From the NCBI GenBank assembly GCA_902577515.1, contig CACGZJ010000004.1, positions 38,283 to 102,282 of the forward strand: a stretch of 64,000 nt of DNA, in the 5' to 3' direction. The stretch comes from an uncultured Bacteroidota bacterium. GTDB taxonomy: Bacteria > Bacteroidota > Bacteroidia > Flavobacteriales > Flavobacteriaceae. Below, piece after piece: positions 42,834-52,289 of this stretch; the first letter of the stretch is position 1, and each line of letters begins with the position of its first letter. Below the pieces are notes generated by a model, which was given only the letters and a program-made list of their open reading frames with translations, was not told the DNA's origin and did not search any database. The translations under genes and the position numbers were made by a program.

Positions 42834-43702
42834 AAATAATATTGTGTTTTGGAGAAGTTTTGTGGGATATATATCCTGACAGAATAGAAATTGGTGGTGC
42901 TCCATTTAATGTTTGCTATAGGCTTAACTCATTTGGAATCAATGTAAAATTAATCTCTTCAATAGGAAATGATGATTTGGGTTTAAAAGTTCTTGAGTTT
43001 TTTAAAAAAAATAATTTACATACTGATTTTATATCAATAGATAAAGAAAATAAAACAGGTCAAGTAAAAATTCAACTTGAGTCTGGGGAGCCTAAATATA
43101 AAATAATTAATAATGTAGCTTGGGATTATATTCCAAGTAGAAAAGAATACTATAATTCAGAAAAGATTGACTATTTTATCTATGGCTCTCTAGCAACTAG
43201 AAATAATAAATCATTTGAAACGCTAAAAAGGTTGATAAATTTTTCAAAGTTTAAAATTTTAGATTTAAATATTAGACAAAACTATTACAATAAAGAAAAG
43301 TTGGATTATTTACTTAAAAGTGCAGATTTTTTAAAAATTAATTTAGATGAACTTATGCTTTTGAAAGATCTATTTAGGATTCAAGATCTTGAAACTGAAA
43401 ATATCGCTCAAATAATATTTTTAAACTTTAATCTAAAATATATTTGTATAACTAATGGTTCAGTCAACTCTTTCATTTTTGATGGTAATAACTTTATATA
43501 TAATGAATCTCTAAAGGTAGAATCAATTGATAATGTTGGGGCTGGAGATAACTTTTTAGCTTCTTTTATAAATGAATATTTTATTAAAAAAAAATCTTTA
43601 AAATTTTCATTAAAAATTGCTTGTATTTATGGGGCAATAACTACTACAAAAAAAGGAGCTATACCATTGATAAATTCTAGAGAAATAGATAGTTTTCTTT
43701 AA
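42830..43702 (+). CDS. PfkB-family carbohydrate kinase, probable fructokinase
   Basis: 290 residues, ribokinase fold. GEVLWDIYP opens the protein, GGAPFNVCYRLNSFG is the substrate-binding loop of fructokinases, and the catalytic block is DNVGAGDNFLASFINEY near residue 235 with the general-base Asp in GAGDNF. It starts with TTG inside the permease stop (TTGA overlap). The permease-kinase pairing supports fructose as substrate, though other ketoses cannot be excluded. It is followed by a 174-base AT-rich gap containing the SusC promoter. Confidence 0.85.
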   Translation: MKIILCFGEVLWDIYPDRIEIGGAPFNVCYRLNSFGINVKLISSIGNDDLGLKVLEFFKKNNLHTDFISIDKENKTGQVKIQLESGEPKYKIINNVAWDYIPSRKEYYNSEKIDYFIYGSLATRNNKSFETLKRLINFSKFKILDLNIRQNYYNKEKLDYLLKSADFLKINLDELMLLKDLFRIQDLETENIAQIIFLNFNLKYICITNGSVNSFIFDGNNFIYNESLKVESIDNVGAGDNFLASFINEYFIKKKSLKFSLKIACIYGAITTTKKGAIPLINSREIDSFL

Positions 43703-43806
43703 AAATTAAAATATCATACTCTCATTTTTTCTTATTTATTTTTAACAAATTATAAGATAAACTTATTGTTTTCTTGAGAATATCATAATTTTTCTTTGAT
43801 AAAAAT

Positions 43807-43837
43807 TTGATTTTAAGATAATTGCATTCTATATTCG
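43807..43837 (+). promoter_or_regulatory. Candidate promoter of the susC-susD operon
   Basis: TTG at 43807-43809, 20 bases, then TATATTCG at 43830-43837 (one mismatch to TAnnTTTG). Spacing fits the Bacteroidota consensus. It implies a 5' leader of about 35 bases containing two AACAAA/TTAACAAA repeats before the A-rich start region. Confidence 0.5.
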
Positions 43838-43876
43838 CAACGTTATTTAACAAAAATTAACAAATATTTAAATATT

Positions 43877-46792
43877 ATGAAAAAATTACTGAAAATGGGC
43901 GTTGCTCTTGCTTTTCTTTTTAGCGGAGTATTAAGTGCTCAACAAATTTCTGGTAATATTTCTGATGAAACTGGACCTCTTCCCGGTGCTACTGTTATAG
44001 TATCTGGAACAAATACTGGAACCGTTGCAGACTTTGATGGTAATTATTCCATTTCTGCTAACGCTGGTGATGTCCTTGTTTTCTCTTTTGTAGGTTTTAC
44101 TGCACAAGAAGTTTCAGTTGGAAACCAAGATACTATAAATATAGTTCTTGTTCCATCAAATGAACTTGAAGAAGTATTAGTAACAGGATATGGTTCTCAG
44201 CAACAAAAAGAAATTACATCTGCTGTAGTTTCAGTTGGATCAGAATCTTTTAATAAAGGTGCTATAAATGATGCATCAGAGTTGCTACAAGGAAAAGTAG
44301 CAGGTTTAACAATATATAATCGTGGTGGAAATCCAAATGCTAGCTCTACTATTAGACTACGTGGATTATCTACTATTGGAGCAAATTCTTCTCCTCTAGT
44401 TGTAATAGATGGAGTGGTTGGAGCTTCGCTTGATAATGTTGACCCAAGTGATATCGAAAGCTTTAATGTTTTAAAAGATGCATCTGCTGCCGCTATTTAT
44501 GGTTCGCGAGGATCTTCCGGTGTTTTACTTGTAACAACAAAGAAAGGACAAGCTGGTGTTTCAGAACTAACGTATAGCGGTCAATTTTCAACTTCAGGAG
44601 TAGCAAATCAGATAGATGTAATGTCTCCAGGAGAATTCGTTGCGGCTGGTGGTCGTGATCTTGGTTCTCAAACTGATTGGTTAGATTCAGTAACTAGACA
44701 AGCATTTACTCAAATTCATAATGTCTCTGCCTCTGGTGGTGCAGGTAATTCTACTTACAGGGTTTCTGCTAATCTTCGTGAAGCAGAGGGTATACTTGAT
44801 AACAGTGGATTTGATCAATTTAATGCTCGTTTGAATTTTACTACAACTGCTTTGAATGATAAACTAAAGATTCAATTAAACACTTCATTTACTCAAAGAG
44901 ATCAAGAAAATGGTTGGAATGAGTCTTTAAGATATGCTACACTTTACAATCCTACAGCACCAATATATGCTGTAGATTCACCATACGCATTTAATGGAGC
45001 TCAATTTGGTGGGTACTTTGAAACTCTTGGTTTATTTGATTCATATAACCCTGTGTCTATTATTAATCAAAATATAAATAATGGTGAAAGAAGAACTGTA
45101 AATTATGGTTTAAATCTAACATATGAGGTAACAGATAATATAACAGCATATTTTACTACTGCAAATCAATCTAATGATTATGCAAATAGAATTTACTTTA
45201 GAACAACATCATTATGGAATAATAATGATAACTATGGAGGAGCAGACTCACCAGTTAGAAAAGGTGCTGCGGAAATTTATGAGCAAAATTCTGATTTTCA
45301 ATTAAATGAACTTTATGCTACATGGAAAAAATCTACCGAAAATATGAATCTTACTGTTACTGCAGGATATTCATACCAAAAAGAGAACTTCAATCAAGTA
45401 TTTTTCTCTCTAGGTGATTTTCCAGGAGATGAAATTGATTATATAGATGCAATTGAATATTCTCAGGATTTATTGAATGCTGGTCAAGTTTCTGCAAATT
45501 CTGATAAAAATCCAGATACTGAAATAGATGCCTTCTTTGCAAGATTAAATATGACAATTAATAATAATATATTTATTAATGCATCATTAAGAAGAGAGGG
45601 GTCTACAAAGCTTGGAGCTGATAACAGATATGGTACTTTCCCATCAATTAGTATTGGTGCGGATTTAGCTCAAATGCTTGATCTTTCAGGAGTACAACAA
45701 TTAAAACCTCGTATTTCCTATGGGGTTACTGGTAATTTACCTCAAGGTGTTGGACTTGCTCAAGAAATTCGAGGATGGTCATGGGGTGGTGGAGGATCTT
45801 CAGGAGGATCAACAAATCTCTTGAGAGCAGCTAATCCAGATCTAAAATGGGAAGAAAAATCAGAGTTAAATTTTGGTATAGACTTAACTATGGATAAGTT
45901 CTCTGCATCTCTTGATGTATACCAACAAGAAACAAAAGATTTAATTCTTAATAGAGTTGTTGATGCTGCTATATACGGATTTGATAGAAGATTTGAAAAT
46001 GCTGGTACTATATCATCAGATGGTTTTGAATTAGCATTAAACTATGATGTATCAGACAACTGGAATACCGGAATAGTATTATCAAGTAATAAAGCGACTC
46101 TTGATGAATATGTTCAGGATGCTGATACTTTTGGTAACTTGGGATCCCCAGGTCAGAATAGTACAAATGTAACTAGAGTAAAAGTTGGTGAACAAATTGG
46201 TCAATTGTGGGGTCCTGTTTGGGATGGAACGGTAACTAATGGTTCACAAAACTTTAGAGACTTAAATGGAGATGGTCAATTAGTTGTTGGACAAAATAAT
46301 GCTTTAGATGATAATGTAGACTTTGCTGTACTTGGTAATGGAATTCCAGACTTCGAGATAGGATGGTCCAACCAAATTACAATAGGAGAATACACTATAA
46401 ATGCTTTCTTTAGAGGAGCATTCGGACATAGTCTTGTAAACACATTCCGTGCTTTCTATGAGCCTAGAGTTGGTTCACAGAAATCATATAATTATATAAA
46501 TACTGAGTTGGCTAATAATGATATTAAAAATGCAAACTTTTCATCATTATATGTTGAAGAGGCAGATTTCTTTAAGCTAGATAACTTAACTATATCTCGT
46601 CCTGTTACAGGTAATATTATGTTATCCTTGAATGTAAGAAATGCATTTGTAATAACTGACTATACTGGTTCTGACCCTGAGCCTGCACTTTTTGATCTTT
46701 TAGATGGAAATCTTTTAGCTCCTGGTATCGATCGAAGAAATAGTTGGTATTCTTCACGTTCATTTACACTCGGTTTAAACGTTAAATTTTAA
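43877..46792 (+). CDS. susC: SusC/RagA-family TonB-linked outer-membrane transporter
   Basis: 971 residues. Signal peptide about 1-21, a carboxypeptidase-regulatory-like domain (about 24-95, with DETGPLPGATVIVSGT and DFDGNYSI), then the EEVLVTGYGSQQ TonB-box-like segment near 98-109, the plug (about 110-235, with LLQGKVAGLTIYNRGG, LRGLSTIGANSSPLVVIDGV and ASAAAIYGSRGSSGVLLVTTKKG), and a 22-strand barrel ending in LNVKF. SusC imports oligomers bound by its SusD lid. The susD partner follows after 11 bases. Its energy would come from TonB-ExbBD. Confidence 0.96.
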   Translation: MKKLLKMGVALAFLFSGVLSAQQISGNISDETGPLPGATVIVSGTNTGTVADFDGNYSISANAGDVLVFSFVGFTAQEVSVGNQDTINIVLVPSNELEEVLVTGYGSQQQKEITSAVVSVGSESFNKGAINDASELLQGKVAGLTIYNRGGNPNASSTIRLRGLSTIGANSSPLVVIDGVVGASLDNVDPSDIESFNVLKDASAAAIYGSRGSSGVLLVTTKKGQAGVSELTYSGQFSTSGVANQIDVMSPGEFVAAGGRDLGSQTDWLDSVTRQAFTQIHNVSASGGAGNSTYRVSANLREAEGILDNSGFDQFNARLNFTTTALNDKLKIQLNTSFTQRDQENGWNESLRYATLYNPTAPIYAVDSPYAFNGAQFGGYFETLGLFDSYNPVSIINQNINNGERRTVNYGLNLTYEVTDNITAYFTTANQSNDYANRIYFRTTSLWNNNDNYGGADSPVRKGAAEIYEQNSDFQLNELYATWKKSTENMNLTVTAGYSYQKENFNQVFFSLGDFPGDEIDYIDAIEYSQDLLNAGQVSANSDKNPDTEIDAFFARLNMTINNNIFINASLRREGSTKLGADNRYGTFPSISIGADLAQMLDLSGVQQLKPRISYGVTGNLPQGVGLAQEIRGWSWGGGGSSGGSTNLLRAANPDLKWEEKSELNFGIDLTMDKFSASLDVYQQETKDLILNRVVDAAIYGFDRRFENAGTISSDGFELALNYDVSDNWNTGIVLSSNKATLDEYVQDADTFGNLGSPGQNSTNVTRVKVGEQIGQLWGPVWDGTVTNGSQNFRDLNGDGQLVVGQNNALDDNVDFAVLGNGIPDFEIGWSNQITIGEYTINAFFRGAFGHSLVNTFRAFYEPRVGSQKSYNYINTELANNDIKNANFSSLYVEEADFFKLDNLTISRPVTGNIMLSLNVRNAFVITDYTGSDPEPALFDLLDGNLLAPGIDRRNSWYSSRSFTLGLNVKF

Positions 46793-46803
46793 TCCCAAAA
46801 TCT

Positions 46804-48396
46804 ATGAAAACAATAAATAAAATAATTTTAGGAATCGGTCTCTTAGGAATTACCTATTCGTGTACCGATTTAGAGGAAGATCTTGTAGGAGATCTTACTT
46901 CTGACTTTTCTGTAGAGGGAATTTCTACTGGTGGATCTGGTGGAGGTGGTGATGCACTAACAGGTGTATTTAATGCCGTCAGAAACGCAGGTACTGCAAA
47001 TCATGGTGGTTACTTCTCTGTTCAGTCGGTTTCTTCTGATGAAATGGCTGTTACTCAAAAAGGTGGTGACTGGTATGATGGAGGAGTTTGGCTAGATATG
47101 CATCGTCACACTTTTACTCCAGCAAATGGTCCTGTAACCGGTACATGGTCTCAACAGTATGGTTCTATTGGTCAGGTTAACAATGCAATTAGTAACGGTG
47201 GATTAGATGCTAATCAAATGGCACAAGCTAAAGTAGTTCGTGCTTATTTACACTGGAGATTAATGGATCTATATGGTAATATTGTTATTGCTGATGGTTC
47301 AGGTTCTTCATCTCAGTCATCTAGATCTGCTGTATTTAGTTGGATTGAAGGGGAATTACTTTCTGCTTTAGGAATGGGTTCTTCTTTTGATATCTCAAAA
47401 GTTTCTGGTTCTGCATTAGGAACTAATGATGTAAAATATAGGATTAACCAATATTCTGCATTAGGTATTTTAGCAAAATTATATCTTAATGCTGAGGTTT
47501 ATTCTGGTTCTGACAGATATGCTGATGCTGCTACTGCAGCTGGATATATAATTGATAATGGACCTTATACATTATCAGATAGTAGTGTCTCTGTTCCAAA
47601 TTTAGGGAAGCGTCCTTCAGTCGCTTCTGATCCTTCAACTTTAACAGGTTATGCAGCAATCTTTGCTTCTAATAATGAAAACAATCCAGAGATTATATGG
47701 TCTGTCGAGTATGATGAGGCTACAGCTGGTGGTATGAATTTCCACCATATGACGCTTCACTATGCTTCTCAGTATACTTGGAATTTCGAAGCACAACCAT
47801 GGAACGGTTATGTTGCTTTAGAAGAATTTGTAAATTCATATGATGCTGGAGATGCTAGAAAAAAAGCTAACTTTATTTCAGGACCACAACTAGACTATGG
47901 TGGAAATGCACTTGTTGATTTAGCTTCAGACTCTCCGACACCAGAAATTGTTTATTCTTTAGGAATAAATGAACTTGAACCAAATGGTGCAAGAACAGGT
48001 GGATATCGTCTAGGAAAATTTTCATTTAAGCAGTTTGCAAGACCTGATTTAGATAACGATTATCCAATTGTAAGATTAGGTGATATTCATTTAATTCATG
48101 CTGAAGCTTCTGCGCGTGCTGCAGGTAACTGGGCTTTAGCTCTTCCAGAGGTCAATGCAATTAGAGCAAGAGCTGGTGTATCAGCTTTATCTTCTATAAC
48201 AGCTGACCAATTCTTAGCTGAAAGAGGTCGTGAAATGTTCCAAGAAGCATCTAGAAGAACTGATCTTATTAGATTCGGCAAGTGGGGTAGCTCATGGTGG
48301 GAAAAAACAAATTCTGATTCATATAGAACAGTATTTCCAATTCCAACTGAGCAGTTAACTGCTAACCCGAACCTACAACAAAACTCTGGATATTAA
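46804..48396 (+). CDS. susD: SusD/RagB-family surface glycan-binding lipoprotein
   Basis: 530 residues. The lipoprotein signal ends at GITYSC (Cys at about residue 20) followed by acidic residues (CTDLEED), consistent with a lipoprotein export signal. The N-terminal TPR-like helices contain QVNNAISNG and AKVVRAYLHWRLMDLYGNI. The C-terminal SusD block has RLGDIHLIHAEASARAAGN, LPEVNAIRARAGV and FLAERGREMFQEASRRTDLIRFGKW. A Gly/Ser-rich stretch at about 40-50 is unusual. It forms the lid of the SusC transporter. Confidence 0.96.
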   Translation: MKTINKIILGIGLLGITYSCTDLEEDLVGDLTSDFSVEGISTGGSGGGGDALTGVFNAVRNAGTANHGGYFSVQSVSSDEMAVTQKGGDWYDGGVWLDMHRHTFTPANGPVTGTWSQQYGSIGQVNNAISNGGLDANQMAQAKVVRAYLHWRLMDLYGNIVIADGSGSSSQSSRSAVFSWIEGELLSALGMGSSFDISKVSGSALGTNDVKYRINQYSALGILAKLYLNAEVYSGSDRYADAATAAGYIIDNGPYTLSDSSVSVPNLGKRPSVASDPSTLTGYAAIFASNNENNPEIIWSVEYDEATAGGMNFHHMTLHYASQYTWNFEAQPWNGYVALEEFVNSYDAGDARKKANFISGPQLDYGGNALVDLASDSPTPEIVYSLGINELEPNGARTGGYRLGKFSFKQFARPDLDNDYPIVRLGDIHLIHAEASARAAGNWALALPEVNAIRARAGVSALSSITADQFLAERGREMFQEASRRTDLIRFGKWGSSWWEKTNSDSYRTVFPIPTEQLTANPNLQQNSGY

Positions 48397-48420
48397 TATC
48401 TAAGGTTTTATTAAAAATAA

Positions 48421-48447
48421 AAGGCCACCAAGTGTGGCCTTTTTTTA
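48421..48447 (+). terminator. Strong intrinsic terminator after susD
   Basis: AAGGCCAC, loop CAAGT, GTGGCCTT, then seven further T. All eight pairs are perfect. It follows the susD stop by 24 bases and precedes the first CRTAC-like gene by 30, so susCD and the downstream operon may be expressed at different levels. Confidence 0.92.
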
Positions 48448-48477
48448 TAAAAAGCTAAAATTATCTAATTTTACATT

Positions 48478-51400
48478 ATGCGATTATGGATATTAATACT
48501 ATTGCCCCTAGGCTTAATTTCCTGTAACAAATCTGATGCTAGATTTGAAAAGAGATCTTCTATTGAAACTGGAATTGATTTCCAAAATAATTTAGAATAT
48601 ACAGAAGACTTTAACCCATATACTTATCGAAATTTTTTTAATGGAGGAGGGGTTGCACTTGGAGATATTAATAATGATGGATTAATTGATATCTATTTTA
48701 CAGGTAACATAGTTGATAATGCTCTATATCTTAACAAGGGAAATTGGAAATTTGAAAATATAACTGAATCTGCAGGTGTTCTTTGTCAAGATAACTGGTC
48801 TACAGGAGCAACATTTATTGATATTAATAATGACGGACTTTTAGACTTGTATGTTGCAAAATCAGGAAAGCCTGGAGGTAATAATAGACATAACGAGCTT
48901 TTTATTAATCAAGGTGATTTAACTTTTATCGAATCGTCTAAAGAATATGGTCTTGATATTGAAGGTCTCTCTGTACATGCTTCTTTCTTTGACTATGATG
49001 GTGACCTTGATTTAGATGCCTATGTTCTAAATAACTCAATTAGATCTGTAGGTACTTATGATCTAATTGAAGGGCAGAGAAATTTTCCAAGTGATGATGG
49101 AAATCAGCTTCTTGAGAATGTTGACAATAGATTTTTTAATGTTTCCTCAGATAAAGGTGTCTTCTCATCAAACATTGGTTTTGGACTTGGTATTACTATG
49201 TCTGACTTTAATGGTGATTTATGGCCCGACCTATTTATATCTAATGATTTTTTTGAAAAGGACTATTTATATCTAAATAATAATGGCAATGGTTTTTCTG
49301 AAGAATCTTCTACATATTTTGATGCTTTATCAATGGGATCAATGGGTGCTGACGCTGCAGATATGGATAATGATTTAATACCTGATCTAATAGTAACCGA
49401 AATGTTGCCGGAGACTCTTTCAAGACAAAAAAGTAAACAAGTTTATGAATCCTATGACAAATTTTCTCTTGCTGGATCGAAAGGGTATCATAAACAATAT
49501 CCAAGAAATGCAGTACAAAGAAATTTAGGTAATACTTTTTATGAAGTAAGTAGACAACTTGGACTATCAGCAACAGAATGGAGCTGGGCTGCACTTCTAT
49601 TTGATATGGATAATGATGGATATAAAGATATATATATAAGTAATGGAATCTTTAAAGATTTACTTGATAGAGACTATTTAACTTATGAAGCAAATGATGA
49701 AAGAATTAGTCAATTACTTAGATCAGGTAAAGAAGTAATTACTGATCTAATTGATTTGATGCCATCTAAAGCAGTAAAAAATTCTGTCTTTAGAAATAAT
49801 GGTGACTTTACTTTTGATGATAAAAGAAAAGATTGGGGTCTAGATGAACCTAGTTTTAGTAATGGATCTGCTTATGGAGATCTTGATAATGATGGAGATC
49901 TTGACTTAGTAGTTAATAATGTTAATTCTAAGGCATTTGTTTTTGAAAACAAATCAAAAAATAATAACAACTTTATTTCAATCAGATTAAAGGGATTTCC
50001 CAAAAATATTAATGCAATAGGTTCCAAAGTAATTTTATATAGATCTGACGGTAACAATATTATGTCAGAACAGTTTCCATCTAGAGGATTTCAAAGTTCA
50101 GTACCTTACAGGCTACATTTTGGTTTAGGAAAAGAAGATGAAATTGATTCTATTGAGGTTTTTTGGCCAAATAGGCGAAGATCAATTTTAAAAAATATAA
50201 GCCCTAATCAAATGCTTGAGATTGATTTCAACGAAATTGAATCAAATCAGGTTAACCCTGAGCCAACTTTTATTGTAAAGAATACAAACGAGAATAATCT
50301 AATTGATTTTGCTCATAAAGAAAACTATTATATTGATTTCGATATTGAAAGATTACTCCCTCAAATGTTTTCCAATGAAGGTCCATGTATCTCCAATTAT
50401 GATTTAAATGACGATGGTGTTCAAGACTTTTATATTGGGGGAGCAAAAGGACAAACCTCTAATATTTTCATGAGTAAAACATCTGGATATGAAAAAATAT
50501 CAACTCCATTTGAAATTCATAAAGACTCTGAAGATGTTCAATCTATATTTTTTGATGCAGATAATGATGGTGATCAAGACTTATATGTGGCATCGGGAGG
50601 TAAAGCTTTTTCTAAACTTTCAAGAACTCTAAATGATAGATTCTACAGAAATGAGAAAGGAAATTTTAATTATGATTCTTCAGCAATTAGTTTCTCAAAA
50701 TTTTTTAGTACTGGTGCTGTTGCAGTTGGAGATATTAATAATGATGGATATCAAGATATAGTTGTTGGAGAAAGATTTGATGTTGATACTTATGGAATTC
50801 CTGGATCTATATCAGTTTTAATCAATAGAGGTGATGGAACTTTTGAAAGCACAAATCCTTCTGAGTTAAAAAATATTGGAATGATTACAGATATATCTGT
50901 TAAAGACATAAACTCAGATAATAAAAAAGATATTATAGTTGTTGGGGAATGGATGCAGATCAGTGTTTTTTTAAATACTGATAAAAAATGGGAAATAGTT
51001 TCAAATGAAATAGGTCTAGAAAATACTAATGGAATATGGCAAAGAATCGAATCAGATGATTTTAATGGTGATGGAATACCCGACTTTGTAATAGGAAATA
51101 TGGGGCAAAATGGTTTCTATAAACCTAATATGAAATTTTATTTGAACGATTTTGATCAAAATGGAAAGTTAGAAACAATTTATACGTACAGAATTAAAGG
51201 GGATGACTACCCAATTCATGATAGAGATGAATTGATAAAACAATTACCTGAATTAAAAAAGAAGCTTCTTTATTATAATGATTACTCAGTTCAAACTATC
51301 AAAGATGTTTTTGATAAGGATCTACTAGAATCATCATTCATTGGCAATTTGGATGAGACAAAAAGTATAATCTTATTGTCAAAAGGACTTTTATCATATG

Positions 51401-51726
51401 AAATTATGTATATGCCTGATGAAATTCAATATTCTAGTGTTCATGCGATTAGTATTGAGGATGTAAATTTTGATGGTAAAAAAGATCTTATTCTTGGAGG
51501 TAATCAATTCTTAGTAAAACCTCAATTTGGAGCATACGATGCTTCAAAGGGTTGGATAATGTATGGAAGTAAAGATTCAAATAATATATTTGATAAATTG
51601 AAGCCACTAAATATATATGGTGAAATCAGAGATTTTTCTTTGGTACCTAATTTAAAATCTTCCGATTCATTAATTTTGTTGGCAGGAATTTCTAATTCAA
51701 AAATTATAACTAAAAATGTTAAATAG
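48478..51726 (+). CDS. FG-GAP/VCBS repeat lipoprotein with ASPIC-UnbV domain (CRTAC1-like), copy 1
   Basis: 1082 residues. Lipoprotein signal ending LISC (Cys16). FG-GAP blades with Ca-binding loops of the DxNxDG type begin with GVALGDINNDGLIDIYF at about 58-75 and recur through about residue 500 (for example GSAYGDLDNDGDLDLVV). An ASPIC/UnbV domain at about 510-585 has LHFGLGKEDEIDSIEVFWPN. A second propeller-like half (about 630-1050) follows. The protein is expected to be a large calcium-dependent beta-propeller at the cell surface. It is the first of three tandem paralogues, 30 bases after a terminator. Confidence 0.88.
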   Translation: MRLWILILLPLGLISCNKSDARFEKRSSIETGIDFQNNLEYTEDFNPYTYRNFFNGGGVALGDINNDGLIDIYFTGNIVDNALYLNKGNWKFENITESAGVLCQDNWSTGATFIDINNDGLLDLYVAKSGKPGGNNRHNELFINQGDLTFIESSKEYGLDIEGLSVHASFFDYDGDLDLDAYVLNNSIRSVGTYDLIEGQRNFPSDDGNQLLENVDNRFFNVSSDKGVFSSNIGFGLGITMSDFNGDLWPDLFISNDFFEKDYLYLNNNGNGFSEESSTYFDALSMGSMGADAADMDNDLIPDLIVTEMLPETLSRQKSKQVYESYDKFSLAGSKGYHKQYPRNAVQRNLGNTFYEVSRQLGLSATEWSWAALLFDMDNDGYKDIYISNGIFKDLLDRDYLTYEANDERISQLLRSGKEVITDLIDLMPSKAVKNSVFRNNGDFTFDDKRKDWGLDEPSFSNGSAYGDLDNDGDLDLVVNNVNSKAFVFENKSKNNNNFISIRLKGFPKNINAIGSKVILYRSDGNNIMSEQFPSRGFQSSVPYRLHFGLGKEDEIDSIEVFWPNRRRSILKNISPNQMLEIDFNEIESNQVNPEPTFIVKNTNENNLIDFAHKENYYIDFDIERLLPQMFSNEGPCISNYDLNDDGVQDFYIGGAKGQTSNIFMSKTSGYEKISTPFEIHKDSEDVQSIFFDADNDGDQDLYVASGGKAFSKLSRTLNDRFYRNEKGNFNYDSSAISFSKFFSTGAVAVGDINNDGYQDIVVGERFDVDTYGIPGSISVLINRGDGTFESTNPSELKNIGMITDISVKDINSDNKKDIIVVGEWMQISVFLNTDKKWEIVSNEIGLENTNGIWQRIESDDFNGDGIPDFVIGNMGQNGFYKPNMKFYLNDFDQNGKLETIYTYRIKGDDYPIHDRDELIKQLPELKKKLLYYNDYSVQTIKDVFDKDLLESSFIGNLDETKSIILLSKGLLSYEIMYMPDEIQYSSVHAISIEDVNFDGKKDLILGGNQFLVKPQFGAYDASKGWIMYGSKDSNNIFDKLKPLNIYGEIRDFSLVPNLKSSDSLILLAGISNSKIITKNVK

Positions 51727-52288
51727 ATTATTAGTCATACCAATTATAATTTTTTACTCATGCCAAAATAATAGTAACTATGATAAGTGGGTAAAAGACG
51801 AGATGGCAAATGGAAGATATCAAGATAGTATTCAGTTTGGATTAAAATTAGGAGATTCAAAAAAGGATTTTTTTATTAAAGCCTGGGAGCTTAATAATGA
51901 AGGAAAAGTAACTCATGGGCCTAATAATGACTTTATTTCATACGAAATTGAAAATATGCCAGAAGGTGAGAGGATGAATCATTTATTTTATGGAACATTC
52001 AATGAAAATAATATAATGATAGGATTAGACATGAGGTTCTATTTTTTGGGCTGGGCTCCATGGAATGATAAACTTCAATCAGATTCAGTTATACCTATCG
52101 CTATGCAAAAATTGATGGAATGGTATCCAGGAAATGATTTTATTCAAATTGAAAATGAAAATTTAACGAACGAATTTTTTGTAAAAATTGATGGTAACAG
52201 GCAAATTGTAATCCATATTTTGGATGAAAAGAATGTTAGAGCTCAGTTATTAGACTTAAGATTTAAATATCCAAATCTTGTTAGATAA
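51716..52288 (+). CDS. Small lipoprotein between CRTAC-like genes, unrecognised
   Basis: 190 residues. Lipobox IIIFYSC with Cys at about residue 16. The mature part has a KDEMANGRYQDSIQFGLKLG segment, a Gly-Trp-Ala-Pro-Trp motif (FLGWAPWNDKLQ) and a C-terminal QLLDLRFKYPNLV. I do not recognise the family. It overlaps copy 1 by 11 bases and ends directly before copy 2, so it is embedded in the operon and probably works with the neighbouring surface proteins. Confidence 0.6.
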   Translation: MLNRLLVIPIIIFYSCQNNSNYDKWVKDEMANGRYQDSIQFGLKLGDSKKDFFIKAWELNNEGKVTHGPNNDFISYEIENMPEGERMNHLFYGTFNENNIMIGLDMRFYFLGWAPWNDKLQSDSVIPIAMQKLMEWYPGNDFIQIENENLTNEFFVKIDGNRQIVIHILDEKNVRAQLLDLRFKYPNLVR

Positions 52289-52289
52289 T

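Noticed and set aside
43703..43806. Small RNA or riboswitch in the AT-rich gap before susC
   Set aside because: No stable hairpin or conserved core is visible; the sequence is simple AT-rich with only the promoter candidate at 43807-43837.
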